From Epichloe hybrida (Eukaryota > Ascomycota > Sordariomycetes > Hypocreales > Clavicipitaceae), in NCBI GenBank assembly GCA_019022495.1, contig JAFEKR010000002.1:620001-684000 (forward strand): a stretch of 64,000 nucleotides of DNA, written 5' to 3'. Below the pieces are notes generated by a model. The model did no database searches and had not been told where the DNA came from. It saw only the letters and a list, made by a program, of their open reading frames with translations. How positions within the stretch are numbered: position 1 is the first letter of the stretch; the number at the start of each line of letters is the position of its first letter. The translations under genes were made by a program, and so were the position numbers. Positions 1 through 9,900 of the stretch are shown here, in pieces.

Positions 1-1788
1 TCGTTGGACCAACTCTGCATCTACAACCTGGATGTTTGTTTTCATCCTTTCACGGCTGCACGCAAAGAGGCAACTCGCCTTCTCCTCTGTGTCTTGGTAC
101 ACTCACTGCATTGTTTGAGTGACTCGATTCCCCCCCTCCCAAAAAAAAAAAAAAAAAGGCCAAGGGCTTTTTCTTGTTTGCACAATTTTCTGCTGCTTTT
201 TCGAATCAAGCCAAACAAGAAACCATCCCAGCCCAACGGGCCACGCCGTTTAGGCTGTCAACTAGAAAAGCTGGCCCAACTCAAGAGCCAGCCGTTGCTC
301 TGCCTTCCGCGGGAGGCAGAGCCACCGTTTGGCGTCAACTATAGCGGCGACATCGGTTACATACGCGGATCTCACGCCTCTGCAAACGGACACTGTGCCG
401 GTACGAGAGGCAAAAGGGCCATCAACGTGGACATCACTTCTTTCTTAAAGTCTGCCGACTCAAATGAGTCCCAGGGCTATCCTCCGCGGCACCCACGCGA
501 ACTATTGCTGCCACACTCGACTCCGGTGATAGCTGCGTATGGGCGGCAATTGCCCCTCTCGACATCATCAGCACCACCAACGGGACAGCCAACGGCACCT
601 CCGCCTCGGTCTGTAGCCTCTGCACCTGGCACCGGTCTCCGCCGTAGTATGCCACCCCAAGGGACAGATCAACCAGTCAAGAAACAGAGCAAATGGTCGC
701 CAGAGGAGGATGCATTAATCATTGAGCTCAGAGGGAGCGGAATGAAATGGGAGGATGTCTCGAAGCGTTTACCTGGAAGGAGTGCTATCAGTTGTCGGCT
801 TCATTATCAAAACTACCTAGAGCGACGAAGCGAATGGGACGAGGAACGCAAGAATAAGCTGGCTAGACTTTATGAGAGGTGAGTTACGTTGGCCCAAAGC
901 GAAAGATTTGGTGACTAGGCGTGTCGGTTTCATGTCTTGGCAATATGCCGTTGTCGGTCGTCTTGTCCTTGTCTGACGGTGGTTGCATACAAATGAACGC
1001 CCCGGGGGTGGGGGGGGGGGGGGCTTGGATGAGCAGGAGTTCCAGACAAATTTGTCTTGACAGACACATGCTAACATGTTTTCTTCCTGCAAAGATTCAA
1101 ATCGGAAATGTGGGCCAAGGTTGCAGAAGAGCTGGCCGTGCCTTGGAGAGCAGCAGAGGCGATGCACTGGCAACTTGGAGAGGCCGATATGGCGAGAAGA
1201 GCTGGAGTAGTACCGTTCTCCCTTGCCGCCGTCAATCTCGAGAGCGGCCACCGAGCAGGACCGCCGCCTCGAACCAATGTACACTTCCAACCGCAAGAAA
1301 CGATGACCCGACATATCACGCCGCCATCTCCGCGAACGATGTATTCGTCTCGGAATCAATCTGGCTCCTCGATGGCTGGCCAATTGCCGCCGCGAGTCGA
1401 AAACGTCGGGGCGCCGCCGCCGCCGCCGCCGCCGCCTCTGCAAGCTGGAACTGGGCCAATGGTACACGGATCCATGCCGCAGGAACATGGAGGAGAATTC
1501 TACTACAGCGCCGGGCCTGGTCTTGCCCCGATACAGCATCAAGGACAGCCACGGAACCCAGGACCATTACCAAGTCTTGCGGAACTCACAACGGGTGTTA
1601 GCCCATACCCGGGCCAAATTGATCGACCACATTCAGGACACGCAAGTAACAATACGGCAGTCAAACATGCGATGCCAATGCCAGCCTCTCAGGGCTACCA
1701 GCAGCATATCGATCAGACTAGAGTGAAGCGACGCGCTAGTCCGGAAATGATGCAGCGAGAGGGAAGCCAACGACGTCGTCTGGGCTAA
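1..1788 (+). CDS. Myb/SANT-like DNA-binding protein, 5' end unresolved
   Basis: Probable nuclear DNA-binding protein. Coding exons are approximately ..878 and 1095..1788; the intron 879-1094 has a GTGAGT donor and a CAAAG acceptor and joins the frame cleanly (..LYER then FKSEMWAKVAEEL). A Myb-like repeat starts at KWSPEEDALIIEL, with helices running through GMKWEDVSKRLPGRSAISCRLHYQNYL. A second, weaker SANT-like stretch (WDEERKNKLARLYERFKSEMWAKVAEEL.VPWRAAEAMHWQL) spans the intron. The C-terminal half is Pro/Gln-rich with a short poly-Pro run and ends in basic residues. The frame is open to the window edge, but the first ~350 bases include a 17-A run and look non-coding, so an upstream intron and an exon outside the window are likely. 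The first in-frame ATG, near 648, would give a protein starting just before the Myb repeat. Target genes are unknown. Confidence 0.7.
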
Positions 1789-2447
1789 GTTTGGATGAGA
1801 ATGTCATGCTCTCTCGACTGACTTTGTCATGGTTGTCAAAGACACATTCCACGCCATGATTTCTGCCAAGATATTACGGAGGTCTCGAATACGAACCAAA
1901 ACCCCGCAAAAAAAAAAAAAGGAAGAAGTAACATCATAGACTAAACAAGGGTTAACGGGCAAAGGAGCAAAGTAGAACGGAGCGAAGGTGATTTTATGGG
2001 ACGATTTTTTGTTTTTCGAAAAGGATAAATTTTTTCGACGCGAGCGATCTTGCATTGGGGCGGCGATATCATTACGGGACCCCATTACGACACCTCATAT
2101 ATTTTACTAACTTACTCTCATGACGATACCAAGGAGCGACAGATGACGGGTTGACTGATTGTACACATGGGGGGACAGGACGGGATAGATAATACGGCGA
2201 CTAGGAAGGGAAACTCTTATTTTTGCATGTATAGATGGGCATGGTTTGGATAAGACAAAACGGGGGGGGGCATTCATTGATAGAGAGCCAGAAAGGCATA
2301 ATTGAGCATACTCGACTGATTAAGGAGTGCGTGCGGCTGCCAAGTTGCATCCGTGACTTGACGCGCCTTGATAATTTCGGGGGTCGTTCTCAGAGTTGTC
2401 AATTTTTTTTTTTTTTTGATAACAAGATACATGACCATTGTATTCAT
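1789..2447. other. Convergent intergenic region
   Basis: Lies between the 3' ends of the Myb gene and Trm9. It holds an A13 run near 1908, a G10 run near 2263 and a T17 run near 2402, as expected of two facing 3' UTRs. I see no gene here. Confidence 0.6.
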
Positions 2448-3197
2448 TCATTCTTCCTCTCCAGTCCCTCTCTCCCCCTTGGTCCTCAGAATGGCCCACC
2501 AATTATCCCTCTCATAGCCGCTCTCGCAAACCTCGCCGCCGGCCTCCCTCGCGTCCTCCTCCAGCTCGCCCTCCCTATACAAGTGGTAGTACCGCTGGTA
2601 CGTCTCGTCAGCGCCGGCGTCAGCGCCCTTCTTCCTCGTCACCCACGGCACCAGCCTGTCCTGGCGGGACTTCTCGTCCCACCCCCTCCTGCTACCAGCC
2701 TGCTCCAGGGCCCAGACGTAGACGAGGGCCCTTCCCGCGCGCGGCACGAGGCACGCGAGCATGCGGGCCATGGCGTCCCTCCTGCGCTGGCGCGTGGAGA
2801 AGTGGTGCACGACGGCGATGCAGATGACGAAGTCTGCGCAGCCGGGGCGGAAGGGCAGCGCGAGGGAGTCGGCGACGACGAGGAGGGCCGGGGCGGACAC
2901 GACCACCTGGTTGTGGTTGTGGGATCCGGAGGCGGCGGAGGCGGCGGCGGCGAGGCCCACGAGGGACGGGGAGCGGTCCGACGCGAGCATGTGCAGGCTC
3001 GGGTTGACGGAGAGGTACTTGCCGTTGCCGCAGCCTATGTCGAGGCCGACGGAGCCGGGAGGGAGGGAGAGCAGGAACTGGGTTACGAGGGGCCAGGGCT
3101 TGTGGCGGGTTGCGCTGAAATGGGGGGCTATTGCTTCGTACACGGCGTGGACGTGCGTGTCTTCGTAGGAGACGTGCGTGTCTTGGTAGGAAGCCAT
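2448..3197 (-). CDS. TRM9: tRNA (carboxymethyluridine(34)-5-O)-methyltransferase Trm9
   Basis: SAM-dependent methyltransferase that, in yeast with Trm112, finishes mcm5U/mcm5s2U at the wobble position of certain tRNAs in the cytoplasm. The single exon encodes 249 residues. The N-terminal VHAVYEAIAPHFSATRHKPWP is the typical Trm9/ALKBH8 opening. Motif I is GLDIGCGNGKYL (residues 51-62), a post-motif ASDRS follows, and motif IV is ADFVICIAVVHHFST (121-135). The family C-terminal signature ESGYERDNWWAI is at 225-236. An Ala/Ser/His/Asn-rich insertion at about 83-102 is not part of the core fold and arises from GC-rich low-complexity DNA. The start is the only ATG that keeps the conserved N-terminus; it lies in a purine-rich leader. 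Family assignment is firm; activity is inferred. Confidence 0.93.
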   Translation of the reverse strand: MASYQDTHVSYEDTHVHAVYEAIAPHFSATRHKPWPLVTQFLLSLPPGSVGLDIGCGNGKYLSVNPSLHMLASDRSPSLVGLAAAASAASGSHNHNQVVVSAPALLVVADSLALPFRPGCADFVICIAVVHHFSTRQRRRDAMARMLACLVPRAGRALVYVWALEQAGSRRGWDEKSRQDRLVPWVTRKKGADAGADETYQRYYHLYREGELEEDAREAGGEVCESGYERDNWWAILRTKGERGTGEEE

Positions 3198-4180
3198 GGT
3201 TTTTTTTTTGTTTTCCCGCGTGGGAATTGGGAGGGTTGAGGGCGTGTGTGGGAGGGAGTTGGGTGAATGGAGAGTTGGAGGTGGTTGGGTTTTGTTTTAC
3301 TACACACTGTACTTCGTTGGGGGACTAACATTATGGTGGACGGCCTCGTTTCGTTCGGGTCGAATTCTACGTTTGCTTCACCGGGATAACGTGTGTTCTC
3401 GTACTGTTCTATCCTTTCTTTGGCAATTCTTTTTTTTATATATACATCGTTTGTGTCGCGGGCTCTCTGCGACTTGGAGGTTCCGCGAGGGTGCGGGGTC
3501 GTCACGCCGCACAAATGTTGTCAGAGCATTCGTCACGTGCCGCCTGCCGTTAGAGCCCACAATAAACCGAACCTTGTTTTTCGAACCATTAATCCTCTCG
3601 TCTGAGGCGTCACGGCAAGGCACATGGTAATAACACTCGAAAGGAAATACCGCCGAGAAGGCGAGGAGGAAAAAAAAAAAAAAAAAAAAAGTGCCGCGTG
3701 GGTCTCGGTGGGTTTTCCTGCGCATTAGAGACAAAACGGCCGTGTCATGGTTTGGAACCCATGCCCATGCAACGCCGGCAACCTTTGATGAACAGGACTG
3801 TGCTTCGTCCGCTCGCGCACGCGACACGCGCACACAAAACCCCCCCCCATGCAGGGATTGCGTGCCGAGGACAGGAACAGGACGGAGCGTGGAAACGGCC
3901 CATTTGGCTCGGATAGGCCGAAATGAGTGATGGCGTCGATGGATGGGTTGCTTCTTCGAATTTTCCATCCTGCATGCTAACCGATTGGTGGGTGAAAGAC
4001 GGTATTATCTGGAGTACTCGGTTCGGATATTCGCACACCTCGTGGTTGTCGCAAGTGCCCTCCCTACGTAGACAGAACCGGTTCGCAGTTTTCATTTGTT
4101 ACATGCATATCCCTGGGTTACCTTTGATATGGGTTTCGGATCATTTCCATGGAAGAGAGAGAGAATAAATTTCAAATCCA
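3198..4180. other. Intergenic region upstream of TRM9
   Basis: Separates the TRM9 start from the 3' end of the dehydrogenase; both are on the minus strand. It contains an A20 run near 3671 and a C8 run near 3841. Open frames here are low-complexity and lack family resemblance, so no gene is called. Confidence 0.55.
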
Positions 4181-5592
4181 CTACTGATTGCCAGTGTTAA
4201 GCGGGCTCTTGGCATCGTACACATCCGTGGTAATCTGCTCGGGATACTCCACGCCCCCCTGCCGCAGCGCCGCCTCCATCGTCTCCATGATGGCGATGCT
4301 CTCCTCCCACGGCAGCGTGACGCTCTGCTTCTTGCCATCGCGGAGGCATCGCGCGCACTCGTCTGCCTCCCAGAACATGCCGTGACCCCACGAGTCCCTC
4401 TTGGGGTCCGTGGGGATGGGACACTCGACGACCTCGACCGCGCCGTCGCCTCCCCTCCTGATGACGCTGTATGATGTTGGGCGGAACGCGGGATGGGGCA
4501 CTTGGATCTCGCCCCTGGAGCCCTGGATGCGGATGGCCGGCGCGGCCGTCGTCTTGCCGTGCGGTGACGTGCCGACGAGGATGGACGTCGTGGCCACACC
4601 GATGGCCCTGCTGCGCGGGAAGTGGCAGATGATGCTGGTGTTCTCGTCCGCGCCCGTGTGGTACTTGTTCATGGCGGCCAGCACCGTGGGCGACTCCTTG
4701 CCCGACGACGACGACGACGACGACGGCTGGACGTGGTAGAGCGTCTGGAACACCCATGTGAGGGCGTAGATGCCCAGGTCGAGCAGCGCGCCGCCCGCGA
4801 GGTCCTTGTTCACCATGCGGTGGGAGTCGGGGAAACTGACTCTGCCGTCGTCCTCGTCGGTGGTTTCGTTGAACGACAGGTCAGCTACCGACGCAGGGGC
4901 GGTTGATCAGTCAGTCCCTTCGGTGAATACAAGTACGATGATATTTCAGATTTCACCCATGATGGATAAAGGGGGGAGGGGGGGGGGGGGAAGAGAAAAA
5001 AAAGGGGACAGCCCACCCACCCATCGTCCTGTATACCGTCCCAATCTCCCCCGAAGCAATCAACTCGCGGACCTTGATGCTCAGAGGAAAGAACCTCGTC
5101 CAGACGGCCTCCATGAAGAACACCTTCTTCTCCTGCGCCTTGGCCACCAGCTTCCTGGCCTGCGCCGCCGTCACCGTCAAGGCCTTTTCGCAGAGGACAT
5201 TCTTGCCCGCGTCCAGCGCCAGCATGGCATTCTGGAAGTGGTGGCTATGCGGCGTCGCGACATAGACCACGTCGACGCGTGGATCGGCAACCAGCTCTGC
5301 GTACGATCCATACGTGCTCGTCGAGGCAGGCCCGTCAATCTTCTTGATGAAGGCGGCGGCGCGGTCGGCCGACGTCGAGGACGAGACGGCGACGATTTCG
5401 TGGCGCACGTCGTGGACGTCCCGGGCCGCGGGGTCGGTGAGGAGGTCTTTGCAGAATGCTTGGGATCAAGAACAAACATGTCAGTGGGTGGCGTCCTCCT
5501 CATGAGAAGGGGGAAAGTCATGTGTTACTTTCTGCGATCCAGCCCGTGGCCATGATGCCCCATTTTATGGTGTAGGGGGTGGAAGACGCCAT
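4181..5592 (-). CDS. Gfo/Idh/MocA-family dehydrogenase (dihydrodiol / D-xylose dehydrogenase type)
   Basis: NAD(P)-dependent oxidoreductase resembling fungal dimeric dihydrodiol dehydrogenase and NADP+ D-xylose 1-dehydrogenase. Exons 5529-5592, 5021-5458 and 4181-4884 give 401 residues with consistent phases (..GWIAE/TFCKDLL.. and ..TVYRTM/ADLSFNE..). The Rossmann start is IKWGIMATGWIAETF, the ATG variant of the glycine-rich loop seen in this subgroup. VYVATPHSHHFQNAMLALDAGKNVLCEKALT supplies the nucleotide-contacting EK motif, and GGALLDLGIYALTWVFQTLY the C-terminal catalytic-domain signature. A serine-rich insertion (about ten residues, 4686-4725) comes from a GAC/GTC microsatellite. Intron 2 includes a long G run. 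The true substrate (a sugar or an aromatic diol) cannot be told from sequence. Confidence 0.85.
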
Positions 5593-6450
5593 TTTCCGTG
5601 TCGTCGAGTTTCGCTGCTGATGAGGCTTGGTTGTCTGGATGAGTGAGTCACTTGTTGGTGGGGGAGATGAGATGTGAAGAAGCGTCTTACCTTGGAAGCG
5701 GGGGTTGTTTTGGTCAAAGGGGCGGGCGGGCAGGTGGGCGGGCAGGTGGGCGGGTAGGCGGGTGGTGGCGATATTATCACTTTGCCGAAACTGAAATGGA
5801 AACTGATAGTCTGGCTTTGCAGGCGTTTTGGTCGACAACACAATCAGTTACTTGCACACGGAGCAAGATTTGGAACAAGGACTCGCGGCACCAGCACTGG
5901 CAAGCTTTCGAGCGCTTCAAGCGATTGGGGATGCATGATGCCCTCGGTTCGTTGCGTCGGCAGGACAAAATAGTCGCACCCTGTTTCCTGGCCGTGGTTG
6001 AGGTGCAGAGCCAAAAGTGCATCATCTGCTAATGCAAGTGCGAAAATTGACTCTGGGAAGGAGCCCCATGCACGAAACCTACGATGCACAAGGTTTTTTC
6101 TTTTTTTTTTTACGGACACTCAAAGTATATTTCGAGACTTTCATACCTACGCGGGAAATAATCTAGAAATCACACATCCTTGGTTTTTCACCCTCGTTGG
6201 TTATTACATTGATTATTTATGTTTGTCATTGAATAAAAAAGAGTACTTGATCCTTTCCAACAGACCTTTCTTGTCAGAGACAGGCTATCCCTTGGCAGCG
6301 TGGGAACAGCAGATCAGAAGTCAGCGCCCCCCCCCCCCTTATGGATTGAACCAAAACAAAAAAAAAACCGACCTGTCTTTGGTGCCACGAGGATTGGGCG
6401 GGCGATCAAGTAGTGCCCCAAACTGCACAATGAGGCCTCCGCTATGAAGT
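5593..6450. other. Divergent intergenic region with G-rich tandem repeat
   Basis: Promoter region shared by the dehydrogenase (-) and the coiled-coil gene (+). A G-rich array of about 45 bases (5719-5763, unit GGGCGGGCAGGT and variants) has the spacing of four or more G-tracts expected of a G-quadruplex. A T-rich run is near 6104 and a C10 run near 6331. No gene seen. Confidence 0.5.
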
Positions 6451-7239
6451 ATGCTGTCCATTCTAGATGGAGAAGACAACGATCCAGAAAGCTCCGACTG
6501 CCTCCCTACTCTTCATCCCGCTGGCCCGAAACATGGCGACCAACCAAGCGGCAAAGTTTCATCTAGTAGCGATGAGTCCTCTAACAAAGACAGCATCGCC
6601 TCCTCGGCAGCATTTCCCAAGATGAGCACGCCTCCATCCTCCATTAAGTCGACCGGGTCATCGCCATGTATTCCATTCGGCGGGCCCGAAACCGCCCCCG
6701 GCCCGTCCTCTAGTAGAGATGCATACTTTGACACCATCTTATCACCCAGCGAGTCCAGAATCGAAACAAGACCATCACCTAGCAAGGTTACACTACCTCT
6801 AGTCGCACCGTCTCCGGATGTCGCCAAGGAGACGAACCAGGAACCTACGTCAAAGGTAGTTGGGAAGAGAAAGAGAAACGATAAGTCTCCCTCGCCATTT
6901 GATGACATTTTGGGTCCACTCGCGCACGAGCTTGATCGGTCTACCAGAGAAAGGCTACGGCTTGAAGCGGAGGCCCTCCAGGACGAGTCTGGACAAGTAT
7001 GTCCTTTGCAAATGGCGCAATTATTCATGGCCAATAGTACACTCAGGGCGGCGCGCTGGACCGAGCTCGACGAGGGGGAGAGGGCGATTAAGAGGATGCG
7101 TCAGGATAACCTCGACTTGGAGCGTCTGCGGGAGCGCCAGGAGATAGAAGAAGCCGAGAAGCGGGAAAAGGAGGAGAAACGGCTTGCCAACAAGCGCAAA
7201 TACGGGTTGATCAGGAACAAAACACCCAAAACGACCTGA
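6451..7239 (+). CDS. Hypothetical protein with charged C-terminal coiled coil
   Basis: I do not recognise this protein. The single open frame encodes 262 residues. The first ~135 are Ser/Pro/Asp-rich and probably disordered. A basic patch VVGKRKRNDKSPSPF (about 137-151) could be a nuclear localisation signal. The stretch FDDILGPLAHELDRSTRERLRLEAEAL, then LQMAQLFMANSTLRAARWTELDEGERAIKRMRQDNLDLERLRERQEIEEAEKREKEEKR (split here only by description), is strongly helical and likely a coiled coil up to residue ~250. The start is the first ATG with a continuous frame; an upstream exon cannot be excluded. Its compositional pattern resembles fungal nuclear accessory proteins, but this is only an impression. 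Confidence 0.6.
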   Translation: MLSILDGEDNDPESSDCLPTLHPAGPKHGDQPSGKVSSSSDESSNKDSIASSAAFPKMSTPPSSIKSTGSSPCIPFGGPETAPGPSSSRDAYFDTILSPSESRIETRPSPSKVTLPLVAPSPDVAKETNQEPTSKVVGKRKRNDKSPSPFDDILGPLAHELDRSTRERLRLEAEALQDESGQVCPLQMAQLFMANSTLRAARWTELDEGERAIKRMRQDNLDLERLRERQEIEEAEKREKEEKRLANKRKYGLIRNKTPKTT

Positions 7240-7407
7240 GTCCGGATTGAATGAGGTGAGATTGATTCGATAGACGTGTCGCGGGGGGCGTTTCTTTGGA
7301 TATAATCTGATGCCAGAAGCAGAACCCCCCCCCCTGATGTGAAGTGTGTCCCTGAGACTGGCAAGCAGGATGAGGTCGTTGTGTCATTCTCTTGGTACAA
7401 GGTTGTT

Positions 7408-8649
7408 TTAAATATCCTTGGCAAAGGTGTTGGCAACAATGAAAGGGAAACAAGCGGTTGCTTCCATATAAACCTGCATCATCATTAGCGTTTCTTCGAT
7501 AAGAGCCAAGAAAAAAAAAAAAAAAAGCCTTTTAATTCGTCGGCGCCAGTCACTCCACTCACCTTGACATTGTCGGCGCCCATTTTGATCTTGCCCCATG
7601 AGACGGCTTCATCGGGCCGGGCACCGGCATCACTGCCATCAAACTCCTGGGCAGTGTTGATATAGACGGCAGACTCGGCGCCATTTCTCATCAAACAAGC
7701 GTTGGCGATGTGGTGCTTGACGATTCCACCTCCCAGAATAATCATGCCAGCTCTCTTTGCCCTGACGGAAATGGTATTGATCTTGCGAATATCCTCGACA
7801 ATGTCAATCCTGAGCTGCCGTGGCGACGACTTGAAGGTATGAAAATACAACATGTCACCCAGGCTCCCATCCGTCAGAGCAGGGCAAAAAACAGGAATAT
7901 CGTTCTTCCAAGCCCAGTAGTACACGGACTTCTCGTCATTAATCTCCCTTCCCAGCCGATGAATCACCTTGGAGGGCGTCCAGTTGATCTCCTCTCCGGC
8001 CACCCTACTCGCCTCTTGCTCCTCCAGCATCCTGTTCAGGATGGGGACGACCCAGTCCTCGAAAGCACAGTAGTTGGCGTTGGGGACGACGAGGTTCCCG
8101 ATTCGGTTGAGGCCCTTCTTGCGGAGTGTGGACCCGTCGGCGCTGAACGAGGACATGTATGTTGTGCCGAGGCACTTGATCAAGTCTTCTTCTACGCCGC
8201 CGGCGGTGGTGACGATGGCGGAGATGTGCTTGTGCTCGGTGAGCCAGCGGAGGGTGCCGCGGAGACCGGAGGAGATGAGGTTGGAGGTGTAGCCTAGGAA
8301 GATGGTTGTCTTGTCGTTGGTGGCGGGGTCTCTCCATTCTCGCTGGGCCATTGTTAGATTTGCAGCTTCACATATTGATTGATTGGGGCGAGGTGAGGTG
8401 ATGTCCATATTTTGTCCTGCCTCAGGTCGTGCTCACCATGTCGTTGATGATGCGGATTGCTTCTGCCATAGAACTCGCCTGGAAACCCATGTGCCGCATG
8501 CCGAGGTACAGATCCTGTGCGGTAATGGGGCCCTTGAGCTTGTTGAAGTCGAGCTCCTCGACGGGCTGGGCATCGGAGGGCATGGCTTCGGATTTCATGA
8601 GCACGGCGTCGGTGGCTGCTGGGGGGGCGGCATCGTGGTGGGTTGACAT
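7408..8649 (-). CDS. DYS1: Deoxyhypusine synthase
   Basis: NAD-dependent enzyme that transfers the butylamine group of spermidine to one lysine of eIF5A, the first step of hypusine formation in the cytoplasm. Exons 8437-8649, 7563-8342 and 7408-7473 give 352 residues. Family landmarks in order: [104 protein letters not shown], then [21 protein letters not shown]. The catalytic lysine is the K of SWGK, about residue 322. The last exon (66 nt) encodes [21 protein letters not shown], the expected end. Both introns are GT-AG; intron 2 holds an A-rich run. Length is close to the family norm. Confidence 0.95.
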
Positions 8650-9202
8650 GCTGATGGGTTCAAGTAGGGAGAGAGGGAATGTAGTCGAATACTACGGATT
8701 AGAGTGCGTGCCGAACTGAGTGAGTACATGAGTGCGGATTAAATATCGGATTCTGAGATGGGCGGCTCCTCCATACCGGCTCAAAGTCGAGGTCGTGGAT
8801 TTTACTTCTGTGGTTTAGTACTCCGTAAGTTAGGCGATCAATTGGCTCTGGACCCCGTTTGGGTGGATACGGTGGATACGGTGGATACTTGAGTACGTAA
8901 ACAGAAAGAAGCATGAATGCATGTATGCACGCGCTGGCGCTGCCGTCCTGCCGTTGTTTGTGCAACGGCCCAGACGTAACGTACAAGTAAAGCAAACATT
9001 TTGACATCAGCGCCGCTTCCATGCCACTGCCCCTTCCGTAGATGGCAATGTCAGACAGAGTCCATGATAGCTACAGCTCTGAATAATGATAAAGAATCGT
9101 CCATTCCATCGACGACGAGTCCGCTGGCTTCAATGCCAAGAAGGGACTAGCGTACGTGCGGCAGTTTGATCTCCAGCCCTGCCATTGGGCGCTTTGGCAT
9201 TG

Positions 9203-9241
9203 GCCCTGTGGCCCTGTGGCCCTGTGGCCCTGTGGCCCTGT
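9203..9241 (+). repeat. Octamer tandem array TGGCCCTG
   Basis: Four near-perfect copies of the 8-bp unit TGGCCCTG in the DYS1/SNT1 intergenic region, followed by degenerate copies. Confidence 0.85.
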
Positions 9242-9263
9242 TGGCAGTTGCCCTGTTGCTACG

Positions 9264-9296
9264 GAGTACGTACAGTTACGTACAGTACGTACTCCG
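9264..9296. repeat. Perfect 11-bp inverted repeat
   Basis: The left arm GGAGTACGTAC and right arm GTACGTACTCC are exact reverse complements, separated by an 11-base loop that itself contains TACGTA. It may form a hairpin or be a dimer-binding site. Confidence 0.8.
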
Positions 9297-9458
9297 CAGC
9301 AAGTACTCCGTAGTACATACGTGGGCTGGCAAACTGGCAAACTGGCACCACCGCGGCCTCGGAGTAATCCGTATTAAGTCATGCGCATTTCAAGGGCTGA
9401 CGGGGCCGGGGCCGACCCATCTTCAATCTTTCACTTCAATCCGACCTCCTCCCGAACG

Positions 9459-9489
9459 ACCTGCCAACCTGCCAACCTGCCAACCTGCC
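9459..9489 (+). repeat. Octamer tandem array CCAACCTG
   Basis: Three to four copies of CCAACCTG in the presumed SNT1 promoter or leader. Confidence 0.8.
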
Positions 9490-9900
9490 CGTCGCGCCAT
9501 CGCCGCTGCCACGACGCCGCTCGAATACCACATATCCGCTTCGGCGGTACTCATTGACGACGCATTCCGCCCAAGACAGCACGACGCCGCGACTGCCGTT
9601 CATCATTGTGCACGCCCTGGCGGCTCCCTACATTCAAGGGCTCAACCTCGACGGCTGGCAGGCTGGCTCCGGAAACCACCAGACCCCAGACTTGCTACTA
9701 CCCAACGCCATCCCGAGCAGCATTCCATCTTTGCCCCATTGCGTCCGGCAGCCGCGAATGAGATCCTGATCGATAGCCCACCCATTCACCGGGCTTGTTG
9801 CCCTTGTACGCGACTGATGTACGTCTTGGTCTGGATCTTATCTTAGTGATTATGTCAGCCACCTCACCTCGGCTGGTTTCCCCTACTCTTCCCCCTACTC

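Larger units (their letters stand above)
8650..9900. other. Divergent promoter region rich in short repeats
   Basis: Separates DYS1 (-) and SNT1 (+). It contains two octamer arrays (about 9203-9241 and 9459-9489), an 11-bp-armed inverted repeat at 9264-9296, and several copies of a TACGGAGTA/TACTCCGTA motif (8819, 9260, 9304, 9360). No convincing gene; open frames across the arrays are repeat products. Confidence 0.55.

Noticed and set aside
2235..3239. Long plus-strand open frame opposite TRM9
   Set aside because: It is the antisense shadow of a GC-rich conserved gene and encodes repetitive Gly/Arg/Val sequence with no family resemblance.
9166..9846. Plus-strand open frame over the octamer arrays
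   Set aside because: Its translation is dominated by the repeats, and no splice-supported continuation into SNT1 was found.
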